Notes: generated by a model from the sequence alone, not told the origin. A DNA stretch of 64,000 nucleotides from DATJFQ01 sp035492775 (GCA_035492775.1 DATJIW010000065.1:62001-126000); one strand, 5' to 3'. Counted from the stretch's first letter, positions 33,122 to 42,983 are shown. Numbers and translations: made by a program.

Positions 33122-35539
33122 TCACTCGGCGCGCAGCGCGGCGAGCGGATCCATCCGCGACGCGCGGCGTGCGGGGAGATAGCCCGCCAGGAGCGCGATG
33201 GCGATCAACATCGCCATCATCGACGCGAAAGTCACGGGATCGGTCGCCGCGACGCCGAAGAGCAACCCGCCGAGCGCGCGTGCCACGACCCACGACGCGA
33301 CGATGCCGAGCGACACCCCGGTTATGGCAAGCCGGAGTGTCTCTCCGATGATGCGAGCCCGGACTCTGCGGGCCGATGCGCCGAGCGCCATACGAATCCC
33401 GATTTCCTGCCTGCGCTGGCTGACGGAATACGAAATCAGACCGTAGATGCCCAGCGACGCCAGCACGAGCGCGAAACCCGCGAAGGCAGCGAGTATCAGC
33501 ACGACGAACCGGCGCGGCGACACGGATCGATCGACGAGTTCCTGGATCGTTCGCACGGTGTTGCCGGCCAGGTCCGGCGCGATTGGCGCGAGCGTCTGCC
33601 GCAGCGCCGTGACGAGCGCTTCCGTCCCAGTCGAGGAGCGAACGACCAAATCTGTCGAGGAGAGATCGTCGCACTGCCGCAAGGGGATGTACATCTCATT
33701 GCCGGACCGCTGTTCGAGCGCCAGATGCCGGACGTCGCCGACGACGCCGATCACCGTCCGCTCCGGAGCGCAGGCGTTGAGCACGACCTTGCCGATCGGA
33801 TCCTGTCCGGGCCACATCGTCCGCGCCATCGTTTCATTGATCACGATGACCGGTTCGCTCGTTGGCGTGTCGAATTCCGAGATGTCGCGCCCCGCCTTGA
33901 TCGGGATGCTCATCGCGGCAGGGTAGCCGTCGCTGACTACCCTGACAAAGGCGGATACGAAACGACCGCGGTCGTAGGACACGCCCTTCGCGCGAACCCC
34001 CCACGTCCGGTTCTTGCCGAGGGGGAGGGCATCGGTGATGCCGGCGCCGTCCACACCCGCGACTGCGCGCGCACGCCTAAGCACTTCGTCGATGTATGCG
34101 AGTTTCTTCTCGCGCGTGTCGTGCGACGCGTCCGGATCGACGCGCATCGTTACGGTATGCGCGGCGCGGAACCCGAGGTCGACATCGAGCACGCGGAGGA
34201 AGCTTCGAAGCAGCAGGCCTGCGGCAACCAGGAGTACCGATGCGAAGACAATCTCGGACACCACGAGTGCGCTCCGCATCCACGTCCGGCCCGCCGAGGA
34301 GCCGCGGCTCGCGTCCTTCAGCGTCTCGTGCAAATCGCGCTCGGGCGCGCTGATCGCGGGTGCCAGACCAAACAGAATTCCGGCGCCGATCGCGAGCGCC
34401 AGTGTGAAGGCGAGCGCGGTGGGATCGGTGTGGACCTCGGTCAGCAGCGGGATGCTCACGGCGTCGAGGTGCGCCAGCGTCCGCGTCCCGACAATCGCCA
34501 CGGCGACGCCCATCAATGCGCCCATGCAGGAGAGGACGATCGACTCGGTGAATACCTGCGCGACGAGCCGGCGGCGCCCGGCGCCGAGGGCCATTCGGAT
34601 CGCGATGTCCTTGCGGCGGGCCGCGCTGCGCGCGAGAAGCAGGCTCGACACGTTGGCACACACGATCAGCATTACGATCGCGACAGCGCTTGCGAGCACC
34701 CAGAGCGCAAGCCGCATACGACCGTTGACGTGATCCGCAAGCGGCGTCACGAATCCCTCGAACGTGTTGCGGTCCGTGTGCTCCCGCGTGAGTTCTGTCG
34801 CGATGGCCCGCGTGTCTGCTTGCGCCTGCGCAGCCGTCACGCCGGGTTTCAACCGGCCGATCATCGCCATCGTGTTGCCCCAGCGGTTCGTTTCGGGGCT
34901 CAGCGGAAACGGGAAATACAAGTCGAAATGCGCGCCGGGCGCGAACACCGCCGCGAAATCGAACGACTGCGGCAGCACCCCGACGACCGTGTGCGCCTCG
35001 TCATTGATCGTCAGCACCGTGCCGACGATGCGGGGGTCGGAAGCGAACCGGCGCTGCCACAAGGCATGACTGAGCAGAACGGCCTTCGGACCCTGCCATC
35101 GATATTCCTCGGCGGTGAACGTCCGGCCGAGCGCCGGGCGGATGCCGAGGATCTCGAAGAAATTGTCGGACACAGGCACGCCGCTCACGCGCTCCGGCTC
35201 ACCATGACCGCTCAAGAGCGCGTCGCCCACGCCGTAGAACGCCATGTACCCCGCGATTGCGGATAGCGTGTGCGTTCGTTCGCGGAGATCCAGCATGTGG
35301 CCGACCTGCGTCGTCTGCCCCGAAAGCCCGCTCGAATCGTGATTCGTGATCCACACGAGACGATCCGCATCTGCAAAGGGCAGCGGCCGGAGCAGCAGGG
35401 CATTGACGACGGTGAAGACCGTCGTGCTCGCGCCTATGCCGAGTCCGGCGATGCAGACGGTGAAGGCGGCGAACGTCGCATCCCGTCGGAGCGTTCGAAG
35501 GCTGTAACGCAGATCCTGAACGAAGTTCGAGAAGCGCAT
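33122..35539 (-). CDS. ADOP-type ABC permease (MacB/FtsX-like, duplicated), short N-terminus
   Basis: 805 residues from ATG 35539 (MRFSNFVQDLRYSLRTLRRD). Same two-halved MacB fold as the protein at 19732: first helix FTVCIAGLGIGASTTVFTVVNALLLRPLPF, central helices with LLLARSAARRKDIAIRMALGAGRRRL, and C-terminal QRRQEIGIRMALGASARRV. It lacks the 70-residue soluble extension and has no PadR gene beside it, so it represents the other ADOP subclass. An open frame continues to 35752 but runs into the small gene upstream and carries no domain. No ATPase gene is nearby; the substrate is unknown. Confidence 0.9.
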   Translation of the reverse strand: MRFSNFVQDLRYSLRTLRRDATFAAFTVCIAGLGIGASTTVFTVVNALLLRPLPFADADRLVWITNHDSSGLSGQTTQVGHMLDLRERTHTLSAIAGYMAFYGVGDALLSGHGEPERVSGVPVSDNFFEILGIRPALGRTFTAEEYRWQGPKAVLLSHALWQRRFASDPRIVGTVLTINDEAHTVVGVLPQSFDFAAVFAPGAHFDLYFPFPLSPETNRWGNTMAMIGRLKPGVTAAQAQADTRAIATELTREHTDRNTFEGFVTPLADHVNGRMRLALWVLASAVAIVMLIVCANVSSLLLARSAARRKDIAIRMALGAGRRRLVAQVFTESIVLSCMGALMGVAVAIVGTRTLAHLDAVSIPLLTEVHTDPTALAFTLALAIGAGILFGLAPAISAPERDLHETLKDASRGSSAGRTWMRSALVVSEIVFASVLLVAAGLLLRSFLRVLDVDLGFRAAHTVTMRVDPDASHDTREKKLAYIDEVLRRARAVAGVDGAGITDALPLGKNRTWGVRAKGVSYDRGRFVSAFVRVVSDGYPAAMSIPIKAGRDISEFDTPTSEPVIVINETMARTMWPGQDPIGKVVLNACAPERTVIGVVGDVRHLALEQRSGNEMYIPLRQCDDLSSTDLVVRSSTGTEALVTALRQTLAPIAPDLAGNTVRTIQELVDRSVSPRRFVVLILAAFAGFALVLASLGIYGLISYSVSQRRQEIGIRMALGASARRVRARIIGETLRLAITGVSLGIVASWVVARALGGLLFGVAATDPVTFASMMAMLIAIALLAGYLPARRASRMDPLAALRAE

Positions 35540-35642
35540 CGCGTGCTTGGACGGGGTCGGAGGCCGAAGGGTTGCGTGGAGGATGGAACGGAGCACGGCG
35601 CTCGCCAGCGCGGCGTGCTCCGTCGTTCTGCTGTGGGACGGG

Positions 35643-35897
35643 CTAGCCGCGCTCTGACCGGTGTTTGGAACCGCTGTGGCTGCGATGGCCCCCGCGCCGC
35701 ATCGGCTCATGGTTTTCCGGTTTGCCGTAGCCACCGCCGCCAGGCTTTTCACCGCCGCCGTGCACTTTGTTTACGGTCGCCCATGCGCGGCGTTCGGCTT
35801 CTGTGTGCGAAACGCCGCGGTCTTCATAGCCTTCTTCGATGTGCTCGGCCTGGCGCTTTTCCTTGCTGGTGTATTTGCTCTTGTCTCCTCGCGGCAT
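35643..35897 (-). CDS. small basic conserved protein (often annotated plasmid stabilization protein)
   Basis: 84 residues, ATG 35897 with AGGAG eight bases upstream. N-terminus MPRGDKSKYTSKEKRQAEHI, then EGYEDRGVSHTEAERRAWATVNK, then a Gly/Lys/His/Arg-rich tail. The first half is a widespread, highly conserved small-protein family usually labelled plasmid stabilization protein. That label is not well founded, and a stress or nucleic-acid-binding role is plausible given the charge. Lies between the reductase and the second ADOP. Confidence 0.8.
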   Translation of the reverse strand: MPRGDKSKYTSKEKRQAEHIEEGYEDRGVSHTEAERRAWATVNKVHGGGEKPGGGGYGKPENHEPMRRGGHRSHSGSKHRSERG

Positions 35898-35978
35898 GAC
35901 ACGCTCCTTCCGCTCAGGATCGTGCAAACAAATTGCCAGTAACCGGTTTTCGGTGAGCAGCTGTGAACGTGGAACTGA

Positions 35979-37133
35979 TCAGTACACGTCGAGTTTCAAC
36001 CGGTGGGTTTTCTTCATCTCGGCAAGATACGCCGCTGCGGCGTCGGCGGGGAGCCCACCCTCGGTTTGCAGGATGTTGAGCAGCTCTTGCTGCACGTCTG
36101 CCGCCATCTTGCCCTTGTCGCCGCAGATGAAGACCTCCGCGCCGTCCCGGATCCACTCGTGGAGGTCGCGCGCGTTCTCGCGCATGCGGTGCTGAACGTA
36201 GATCTTGTGAGCTTGATCGCGGGAGAACGCCAGGTCGAGGCGCAGGAATCCGTTTCGCTGCCACGCCGTCATTTCGTCGCCGTAATAGAAACCCCAGGCG
36301 CGGGATTGCTCGCCGAAGAACAGCCAGTTACGACCGCGCGCGCCGGTGGCTTCGCGCTCCTGCAGGAACGCGCGGAACGGCGCCAGGCCCGTGCCCGGAC
36401 CGATCATGATCATCGCCACCGACGGATCGTGCGGCATCGCGAAGTGACGCTGTGCATCGTGGATGTAGACGGGTGCGGTCTCGCCAACCGGCCAGCGATC
36501 GTTGATGAAGGTCGAGCAGATGCCGTAGCGCCGCCGCTGCCGCGACGGGTACTCGACCGACAGCACGAGCAGCTGCGCCTCGTCGGGCGCCGCGAGCAGG
36601 CTCGACGCGATCGAGTACTGGCGCGGCTGCACGGTCCGCATCGACGCCGCGAACTCGGCGGGCGTGAGCCGGGTCGCGGGCGCGTCTTCCAGCACGTCGA
36701 GCACATCGTGGACGTCGTCCCACGCACGCAGGTAGTGCTTCAGCGCCTCCTCATTTCCTTTTTCGAGCAGTGGAGCGAACCGATCGGGATGAGCGGCGAC
36801 GCACGCCTCGAGCAGGCGCCGGCTCGGCATGCAGAGATCGAAGTGGGACGTGAGGGCCTCGAGCAGCGGGACGGTTTCCCCGTATCGGCCGGCGACGGGT
36901 TCCTCGCCGCTCGCCTCGAGACGGCGCAGCACCGCCGCCACCAGATCAGGATGGTTCCTGGGAAACACTCCGAGCGAGTCGCCCGGCTTGAACGTCAGTC
37001 CCGAGCCGGCGAGTGAGACCACGTGATGGAAGGTGTCCTTCGGCGCCCCCGGCGGCGTAAGGCGAAAGCTACGGGTTATCGGCGCGGAGAAGGGGTGGCG
37101 GTGGCTATGTGTTCCCGACGCGGTCCCGGTCAC
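35979..37133 (-). CDS. FAD/NADPH reductase of the CysJ type lacking the flavodoxin domain
   Basis: About 384 residues (start uncertain, GTG 37133 chosen; no clear Shine-Dalgarno sequence). FAD site RQYSIASSLL and RYGICSTFI, NADPH site MIGPGTGLAPFRAFLQER, ribose-phosphate contact region FFGEQSRAWGFYYGDE, and C-terminal LKLDVY with the terminal aromatic residue, all typical of sulfite-reductase flavoprotein/P450-reductase modules. The FMN flavodoxin domain that normally precedes this is absent, so electrons must pass to a separate acceptor. No sulfite reductase haem subunit is nearby. It begins 41 bases after the glucosidase stop. Confidence 0.85.
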   Translation of the reverse strand: MTGTASGTHSHRHPFSAPITRSFRLTPPGAPKDTFHHVVSLAGSGLTFKPGDSLGVFPRNHPDLVAAVLRRLEASGEEPVAGRYGETVPLLEALTSHFDLCMPSRRLLEACVAAHPDRFAPLLEKGNEEALKHYLRAWDDVHDVLDVLEDAPATRLTPAEFAASMRTVQPRQYSIASSLLAAPDEAQLLVLSVEYPSRQRRRYGICSTFINDRWPVGETAPVYIHDAQRHFAMPHDPSVAMIMIGPGTGLAPFRAFLQEREATGARGRNWLFFGEQSRAWGFYYGDEMTAWQRNGFLRLDLAFSRDQAHKIYVQHRMRENARDLHEWIRDGAEVFICGDKGKMAADVQQELLNILQTEGGLPADAAAAYLAEMKKTHRLKLDVY

Positions 37134-37174
37134 GGCGCCAGCATACAGCAACGTGGCGCGATGGCGGGTCCCTG

Positions 37175-39844
37175 CTACCCTCCATCCTCGCCACTCCATC
37201 CTCCCTGCTGAAGCAGTTTCGCGACCAGTGCGGTCCATCCGGTCTGATGCCGGGCGCCGAGGCCGGCGCCGGTGTCGCCATCGAAATATTCGTGGAACTC
37301 GAGGAGCTGCCGCCAGTACGGATCCCGCTGGAACAGCGTCGATGCGCCGTGCAGGGGTCGGCGTCCCGTATCGTCCTGGAGGAAGATCGTCACGAGGCGG
37401 CGCGAAATTTCGGCGGCGACCTCGTCAAGCGTCATGTGCACGCCTGAACCGGTCGGACATTCCACGGTGAAATCCGCACCGTAGTAGTAGTGGAAGCGCT
37501 GGAGTGCCTCGATCAGCAGGAAGTTGATCGGAAACCACACCGGTCCGCGCCAGTTCGAATTGCCGCCGAACAGACTCGTGGTGGATTCGGCAGGCTCGTA
37601 GTCGACGCGATATTCGACGCCGTTTGCCAGGAGGGTGTACGGACGGTCGCGGTGAATGGCGGAGATCGAGCGGATGCCGTGCGGCGAGAGGAACTCGCGT
37701 TCGTCGAGCATCACTTCCAGGACGCGCGCGAGACGGTCACGGTCGAGGATCGCGAGGAGGCGGCGATCGCTCCGGCCTCGCGTTTCCATGCACGCGACGT
37801 TGGCGGTCAGGTCCGTGCGATGACGGATGAACCAGTCCATACGGCGGTGAAATCCCGAGAGCCGCTCGATCAGGTCCGGCTCGAGGGTCTGCACCGCGAG
37901 CAGCGGAATGAGGCCGACGAGCGATCGCACGCGCAGCGGCGACCGGCTGCCGTCGGCGCCGTGCAGCACGTCGTAGAAGAACCCGTCGTCGTCGTCCCAC
38001 AGGTCGGGAGCACTGTCGCCGTGCATGCGCCCGCCCGCCATCGCGTGCGCGATGCCGAGGAAGTGCTCCCAGAACTTGCTCGCGACGTCTTCGTAGACGT
38101 GGTTGCCCGACGCCAGCTCCATCGCGATGGCGAGCATGTTCAGGCAGTACATCGCCATCCAGCTCGTGCCGTCCGACTGTTCGAGGTAGCCGCCCGTGGG
38201 GAGCGGCTTGCTGCGATCGAACACGCCGATGTTGTCGAGGCCGAGGAATCCGCCCTGGAAGACGTTCATCCCGTCGGCATCTTTCCGATTCACCCACCAC
38301 GTGAAATTGAGCAGCAGCTTCTGAAACACGCGCTCCAGGAATCCGCGGTCGCCGGATCCGCGGCGTTTCCGCTCGATCTGGAAGACGCGAAGCGCGGCCC
38401 ACGCGTGCACCGGTGGATTGACGTCGCCGAGCGCCCACTCGTACGCCGGCAGCTGGCCGTTCGGGTGCATGTACCACTCGCGCAGCAGCAGCAGGAGCTG
38501 TTCCTTGGCGAAGTCCGGATCGACCACCGCCAGCGCCACGCAGTGAAACCCGAGATCCCATGCCGCGTACCATGGGTACTCCCACTTGTCCGGCATCGAG
38601 ATCACGTCCGCGTTGTAGATGTTCATCCACTGCGCGTTCCGACCCAGACGTCGTTCGGCGGGAGGCGGGGGCTGGCCGGGATCGCCATCGAGCCACGTCT
38701 TGACGATGTAGTGGTAGTACTGCTTCGACCAGAGCAGTCCCGCGAGCGCCTGCCGCATCACGTTCCTGGCATCGGGAGAAAGCGAGGCCGGAATCACCGA
38801 CGCGTAGAATTCATCGGCCTCCCGCCGGCGCGCGTCGAATACGGAATCGAATTCAGGACCCAGCAACCCGGTCGTGCGCGGCTCGCGATCGTTGAGCCTC
38901 AGTTTCAGCGTGACCGTCTCGCCCGGGCCGATCGTCAGTGGCACATGGATCGCGGCCTTGGTGCCCTCGCGCGCCGGGTTGATCGCATCCTGCTCGCCGC
39001 CAATCAGGAACCGGTGGAACGCATCCTTGGTGAATCGTGACGCAGACGTCTTTCCGAACAGGCGTTCGGCATTCGACTCATTGTCGGTGAACCACACGTC
39101 GGGCGTGCCCTCGAAATGGAGCCAGCGGTGCCCGTACGCCCGCTCGGTCAGCGCGATTGCCGAATCCGTCGCGCGCGCGTTCGGGCGTTCGAATCCCGGG
39201 TGCCACGCCCAGATGTTCCGAAACCAGATGGTCGGCAGGATGTGGAGCGGCGCGGCGTCGCGTCCGCGATTCGCGATCGTGATGCGAATGAGGATGTCTT
39301 CAGGGTCTGCCTTCGCGTACTCCGCCTCGACGTCGAAGTAGCGGCCGTCGGCGAGCACGCCCGTGTCGGCGAGCTCGAATTCGGGATCGTGCCGGGTGCG
39401 CCGCGCGTTCTCCAGCACGAGCGCGTCGTACGGAAACGCGGCCTGTGGATATTTGTAGAGGAACCGCGAATACGAGTGCGTGGGCGTGCTGTCGAGGTAG
39501 AAGTAAGACTCCTTGACGTCCTCTCCATGGTTGCCCTCCGCGTTCGAGAGGCCGAACAGGCGCTCCTTCAGGATCGCATCGCGTCCGTTCCAGAGCGCAA
39601 TGGCGAAACAGATTTTCTGATGGCGATCGGAGAAGCCGGCGAGCCCGTCCTCGTTCCAGCGATACGCCCGCGAACGTGCGTGATCGTGCGGAAAGTAGTG
39701 CCAGGCGTCGCCGTTTGCGCTGTAGTCCTCCCGCACGGTTCCCCACGCGCGCTCGCTGAGATACGGTCCCCACCGGTTCCAGTGGCGTGTGCGACGACGT
39801 GATTCATCGAGACGGAGGTCTTCTGCGGTGGCCACGTCGTTCAC
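37175..39844 (-). CDS. GH63-like glucosidase, (alpha/alpha)6 fold
   Basis: About 889 residues from GTG 39844 (GTG 39835 also possible; neither has a Shine-Dalgarno sequence). Intracellular: no signal peptide. An N-terminal beta-sandwich region (HWNRWGPYLSERAWGTVREDYS, HDHARSRAYRWNEDGLAG) precedes the helical-barrel catalytic domain with WMNIYNADVISMPDKWEYPWYAAWDLGFH, QLPAYEWALGDVNPPVHAWA and GNSNWRGPVWFPINFLLIEAL. These match the glucosidase/mannosylglycerate-hydrolase group of GH63. The D in AAWDLGFH is a candidate general acid. Likely hydrolyses an alpha-glucoside; the exact sugar is unknown. Divergent from the TPR gene. Confidence 0.85.
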   Translation of the reverse strand: MNDVATAEDLRLDESRRRTRHWNRWGPYLSERAWGTVREDYSANGDAWHYFPHDHARSRAYRWNEDGLAGFSDRHQKICFAIALWNGRDAILKERLFGLSNAEGNHGEDVKESYFYLDSTPTHSYSRFLYKYPQAAFPYDALVLENARRTRHDPEFELADTGVLADGRYFDVEAEYAKADPEDILIRITIANRGRDAAPLHILPTIWFRNIWAWHPGFERPNARATDSAIALTERAYGHRWLHFEGTPDVWFTDNESNAERLFGKTSASRFTKDAFHRFLIGGEQDAINPAREGTKAAIHVPLTIGPGETVTLKLRLNDREPRTTGLLGPEFDSVFDARRREADEFYASVIPASLSPDARNVMRQALAGLLWSKQYYHYIVKTWLDGDPGQPPPPAERRLGRNAQWMNIYNADVISMPDKWEYPWYAAWDLGFHCVALAVVDPDFAKEQLLLLLREWYMHPNGQLPAYEWALGDVNPPVHAWAALRVFQIERKRRGSGDRGFLERVFQKLLLNFTWWVNRKDADGMNVFQGGFLGLDNIGVFDRSKPLPTGGYLEQSDGTSWMAMYCLNMLAIAMELASGNHVYEDVASKFWEHFLGIAHAMAGGRMHGDSAPDLWDDDDGFFYDVLHGADGSRSPLRVRSLVGLIPLLAVQTLEPDLIERLSGFHRRMDWFIRHRTDLTANVACMETRGRSDRRLLAILDRDRLARVLEVMLDEREFLSPHGIRSISAIHRDRPYTLLANGVEYRVDYEPAESTTSLFGGNSNWRGPVWFPINFLLIEALQRFHYYYGADFTVECPTGSGVHMTLDEVAAEISRRLVTIFLQDDTGRRPLHGASTLFQRDPYWRQLLEFHEYFDGDTGAGLGARHQTGWTALVAKLLQQGGWSGEDGG

Positions 39845-39888
39845 TATATCGATTCGGCCCTCCGACGATACTCGGGCCGGGTACCTGA

Positions 39889-39894
39889 TACAAT
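39889..39894 (+). promoter_or_regulatory. -10-like hexamer before TPR gene
   Basis: TACAAT nine bases before GTG 39904 within the 59-base gap between divergent genes. No Shine-Dalgarno sequence follows, so a leaderless message is plausible. No clear -35 element. Confidence 0.45.
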
Positions 39895-39903
39895 CGTGTA
39901 TCC

Positions 39904-41010
39904 GTGGAGTTCCCGTCGTTCGACCGCCGGACGATTGTCGGTCTCTCGATCGGCGCGCTGATCCCCGCCTTCGCCCTGACCCACACCGTGGTCGCACGCT
40001 ATCGCGTTTCGCGCCATCGGCTTGCCGAGGAATGGAGCGCACGCGGCGAACGCGATCTGTCCGATGCCCCGGAAGCCGCCGTGGTCGATTTCCAGACGGC
40101 GCTGTCGTTCAGTCCCGATCGGAACGACGATCGGCTGCGTCTGGCTGAGGCGCTGATGCAGGCGCATCATCCAGCCGAGGCGCGGGCGCAATTACTCACC
40201 CTCTGGGCGGAGCAGCCAGGCAACGGACGCATCAATCTCGCGCTCGCGCGACTCGCGGCGGAAGATGGCGATGTCGGGCACGCGGTGCGCTACTACCACG
40301 CAGCCGTCGACGGTTCCTGGGACAGCGGCGCACAGGCCGCGCGACGCGAAGCCCGCATCGAATCAGCGAAACTGCTCCTCGCTCACGGCCAGCTGGTGCG
40401 GGCGCAGTCGGAGCTGATCGGAATCATCAGCGACCTGCCTTCCGACAGCGGAACGATCACGAGCGTCGCCGCGCTCCTCGTCAGTGCCGGCGCGGACTCG
40501 CGTGCGCGAGCGCTGCTCGACCGGGCCCTCGCACTGGACCCGGGCAACCGCGACGCGGCGCGGCTCGCCGGGCAGATAGCGTTCCGAAGCGGCGATTACC
40601 ACGGAGCTCGAGAGTACTTTCGCGTCGCCGAGGTGTCGGACGCCGAGTCGAAGGAGATGCTTGCGATATCGGAAGACGTCATCGCCCTGGATCCCTTCGC
40701 GCGCGGCCTCGTCCATACCGATCGCGTAAGCCGCGCACGTGAATGCCTCGAGATCGCCGCTGAACGGCTGCATCGGTGTCAGCTGCCGGCGACGGCACCG
40801 CCGGGCGCTCCGCTGCGATATCCGGATCAGGCGGCGCGGTTGGAGGCTGCACGCAAGCTTTCAGTACGGCAGCTGACGCGCGACGCCGAGGCACTGGACG
40901 ACGTCATGACGCTCGCGTTCGATATCGAGAAGATCCAGGACGCGCAATGCGGTCCGATGGACGCCCGCGACCGCGCGCTCCTCATCCTGGCGCAACGGGG
41001 AGTCCGGTAG
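39904..41010 (+). CDS. membrane-anchored TPR-repeat protein
   Basis: 368 residues, GTG start. One N-terminal membrane helix (about 11-29, IVGLSIGALIPAFALTHTVV) followed by TPR-like helix pairs from about 45 to 260 (AVVDFQTALSFSPDRNDDRLRLAEALMQ, ARAQLLTLWAEQPGNGRINLALARL, ARALLDRALALDPGNRDAARLAGQIA). The C-terminal 100 residues carry scattered cysteines. A protein-interaction scaffold facing the periplasm is the likely topology. The stop overlaps the start of the ClC gene by one base (TAGTG). Confidence 0.8.
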   Translation: MEFPSFDRRTIVGLSIGALIPAFALTHTVVARYRVSRHRLAEEWSARGERDLSDAPEAAVVDFQTALSFSPDRNDDRLRLAEALMQAHHPAEARAQLLTLWAEQPGNGRINLALARLAAEDGDVGHAVRYYHAAVDGSWDSGAQAARREARIESAKLLLAHGQLVRAQSELIGIISDLPSDSGTITSVAALLVSAGADSRARALLDRALALDPGNRDAARLAGQIAFRSGDYHGAREYFRVAEVSDAESKEMLAISEDVIALDPFARGLVHTDRVSRARECLEIAAERLHRCQLPATAPPGAPLRYPDQAARLEAARKLSVRQLTRDAEALDDVMTLAFDIEKIQDAQCGPMDARDRALLILAQRGVR

Positions 41011-42701
41011 TGAACCTTCGTCTCCGGCCATCGCTCAGCGAGGAACAAGTCCTGCTGATCGTTGCCGTCATCGTCGGCATCTATTCAGGCCTTGCGGTCG
41101 TCTGCTTCAGGATTGCGATCGAGTGGTTCCATCTGCGCGCGCTCGGTTCGACGCTCGTACCTTCGTTCCCGCGCGTCGTTGTCGTTCCGGGGGGCGTCGG
41201 CCTCGTCGTGGCGTTGCTGGTCATCCGTTTCTTCCCCGCGGTCCGGGGGAGCGGCGTCAATCAGACGAAGGCAGCGTTGTACATCTACGATGGATTCATA
41301 TCGTTCCGGACCGTCGTGGGGAAGTTCATCACCTCTGCGCTCGCGATCGGCAGCGGCCAGTCACTCGGGCCGGAAGATCCGGCACTGCAGATCGGCGCGG
41401 GTATCGCGTCCGCGCTCGGCCGCCGGCTGAAGCTCTCGCGCTCGCGGCTTCGGTACGTCGCGCCAGTCGGCGCAGCCGCCGGGCTCGCTGCCGCCTTCAA
41501 CGCGCCGATTACGGCGGTGCTGTTCGTCATCGAGGAGGTCATCGGGCGATGGACCGCCGGCGTGCTCGGAGCCGTAGTGCTGGCAGCTGTCTCCAGCGTT
41601 GTGACCGAGCAGTGGTTCCTCGGCGATCAGCCGCTCTTCCGCGTGCCGCCGTATCACCTGGAACACTCGTCGGAACTCCTCGCGTACGCAATCCTCGGCG
41701 TGATCGGCGGCGGCGTGTCGATCGTGTTCGTCAAGCTGGTGGCCACGCTCCGTCCACGCCTGCGCGCGCTGCCTCCGTGGACCTGGTATCTCCAGCCCGC
41801 GATTGCCGGCGTGTTGATCGGGATCGTCGCGCTGTGGTTCCCGCAGGTCCTCGGGGCAGGGTACGACGCGATGGATCAGGCGATGCACGACGCATTCGGC
41901 TGGCGAATGCTCGTCGCCCTGTGCGTGCTGAAGCTGCTCGCGACGACAGCGTCGTTCGTCGCCGGCACACCAGGCGGGCTGTTCGCCCCGACACTGTTCA
42001 TGGGCGCAATGCTGGGCGCAGCTGTCTGCGCCGTCGAACGGCAGGTCGCTCCGGGAATGACCGGACCGATCGGCTCGTATGCGCTCATCGGAATGGGGAC
42101 GCTGTTCGCCGGGATTCTGCGAGCGCCGATGACATCAGTGTTCATGATCGTGGAAGTCAGTGGCAACTATTCGATCATCCTTCCGGTGATGATTTCGAAC
42201 ACCCTGGCCTACGTCGTGTCGCGCCAGTTCCAGCGTCATCCACTCTTCGACGTGCTGAGCCGTCAGGACGGCACCGACCTGCCGTCGATGGAAGAGGAGC
42301 GTGAAGCGGAGGTCCACACCGTCGAGGATGCGATGCGCACCGTGGACGGCATCATGCTGAACGGCGCAGAGCCGATCGAGCGCGCGATTGCCGCGGCGGA
42401 GCAAGCGTCGGGCGAATTCTTTCTCGTCCGCCTGGGCGGAGGAGCGTGGGGCGGGATCTCGCGCGCCGCGCTGCTGGCCCTGCATTCCTCGGCGGACGGA
42501 GCCCGTCCGCTCACATCTGCCGTGGCTCCGTTTGCGCGGCCGTATCTTTACCCGGATCAGTCCATCGAGTCCGCGCTGCGTGCACTGCAAGAGCGCCCAC
42601 TGCTGCCGGTCGTTCATCGCGCGGATCCCGGACGCGTCGTTGGCCTCCTGACACTCGACGACGTGCTCCGGTTGTATCGCGTGGGCAACGCCGTCGCGTG
42701 A
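41010..42701 (+). CDS. ClC-family chloride channel/antiporter with C-terminal CBS region
   Basis: 563 residues. The ClC core has all three filter segments: GSGVNQTKAAL, the gating-glutamate segment GPEDPALQIGAG (equivalent to G-R-E-G-P, so the Glu is kept while its neighbours differ) and GTPGGLFAPTLFMGAMLG. About 400 residues of membrane helices precede a regulatory C-terminus (DGTDLPSMEEEREAEVHTVEDAM...PYLYPDQSIESALRALQERPLLPVVHRADPGRVVGLLTLDDVLRLY) that resembles paired CBS domains. Moves chloride, possibly with proton exchange. Coupled to the TPR gene by a one-base overlap. Confidence 0.92.
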   Translation: MNLRLRPSLSEEQVLLIVAVIVGIYSGLAVVCFRIAIEWFHLRALGSTLVPSFPRVVVVPGGVGLVVALLVIRFFPAVRGSGVNQTKAALYIYDGFISFRTVVGKFITSALAIGSGQSLGPEDPALQIGAGIASALGRRLKLSRSRLRYVAPVGAAAGLAAAFNAPITAVLFVIEEVIGRWTAGVLGAVVLAAVSSVVTEQWFLGDQPLFRVPPYHLEHSSELLAYAILGVIGGGVSIVFVKLVATLRPRLRALPPWTWYLQPAIAGVLIGIVALWFPQVLGAGYDAMDQAMHDAFGWRMLVALCVLKLLATTASFVAGTPGGLFAPTLFMGAMLGAAVCAVERQVAPGMTGPIGSYALIGMGTLFAGILRAPMTSVFMIVEVSGNYSIILPVMISNTLAYVVSRQFQRHPLFDVLSRQDGTDLPSMEEEREAEVHTVEDAMRTVDGIMLNGAEPIERAIAAAEQASGEFFLVRLGGGAWGGISRAALLALHSSADGARPLTSAVAPFARPYLYPDQSIESALRALQERPLLPVVHRADPGRVVGLLTLDDVLRLYRVGNAVA

Positions 42702-42704
42702 CCG

Positions 42705-42727
42705 GGCGGCGCGCGGTCAGCGCCGCC
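42705..42727 (+). terminator. stem-loop at convergent gene ends (ClC)
   Basis: Perfect 8-bp stem GGCGGCGC / GCGCCGCC with a seven-base loop, three bases past the ClC stop, followed by TGTTCTTGT. It overlaps the last codons of the opposing DUF5985 gene. Confidence 0.55.
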
Positions 42728-42983
42728 TGTTCTTGTCCCAGATCCCTGCGATGATGCAGACGAACGCGACCAGACGAATGACGTAGAAGTAGTGGCGGGT
42801 CTCGGCGACGGGCCGGATCAGTTCGAGCGCGACCCAGTTGAGCGACAGCACGAACAGTCCGAGCGCGAACATCAGGAACAATCGATCGCGCGTGTCCCGC
42901 CAGAACCGGAGAAAGAACACGGCTGCGCCCCAGCAGCCACAGACGGTGATGCCGGCGAGGAAGTCGTTGAGGGAGGCGCCCAT
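42717..42983 (-). CDS. DUF5985-type small membrane protein
   Basis: 88 residues, three hydrophobic helices (LAGITVCGCWGAAVFFLRFW, LFLMFALGLFVLSLNWVALEL, YFYVIRLVAFVCIIAGIW). Its layout matches the neighbouring DUF5985 protein. Function unknown. ATG overlaps the upstream stop by one base. Third gene of a leftward run. Confidence 0.72.
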   Translation of the reverse strand: MGASLNDFLAGITVCGCWGAAVFFLRFWRDTRDRLFLMFALGLFVLSLNWVALELIRPVAETRHYFYVIRLVAFVCIIAGIWDKNRRR

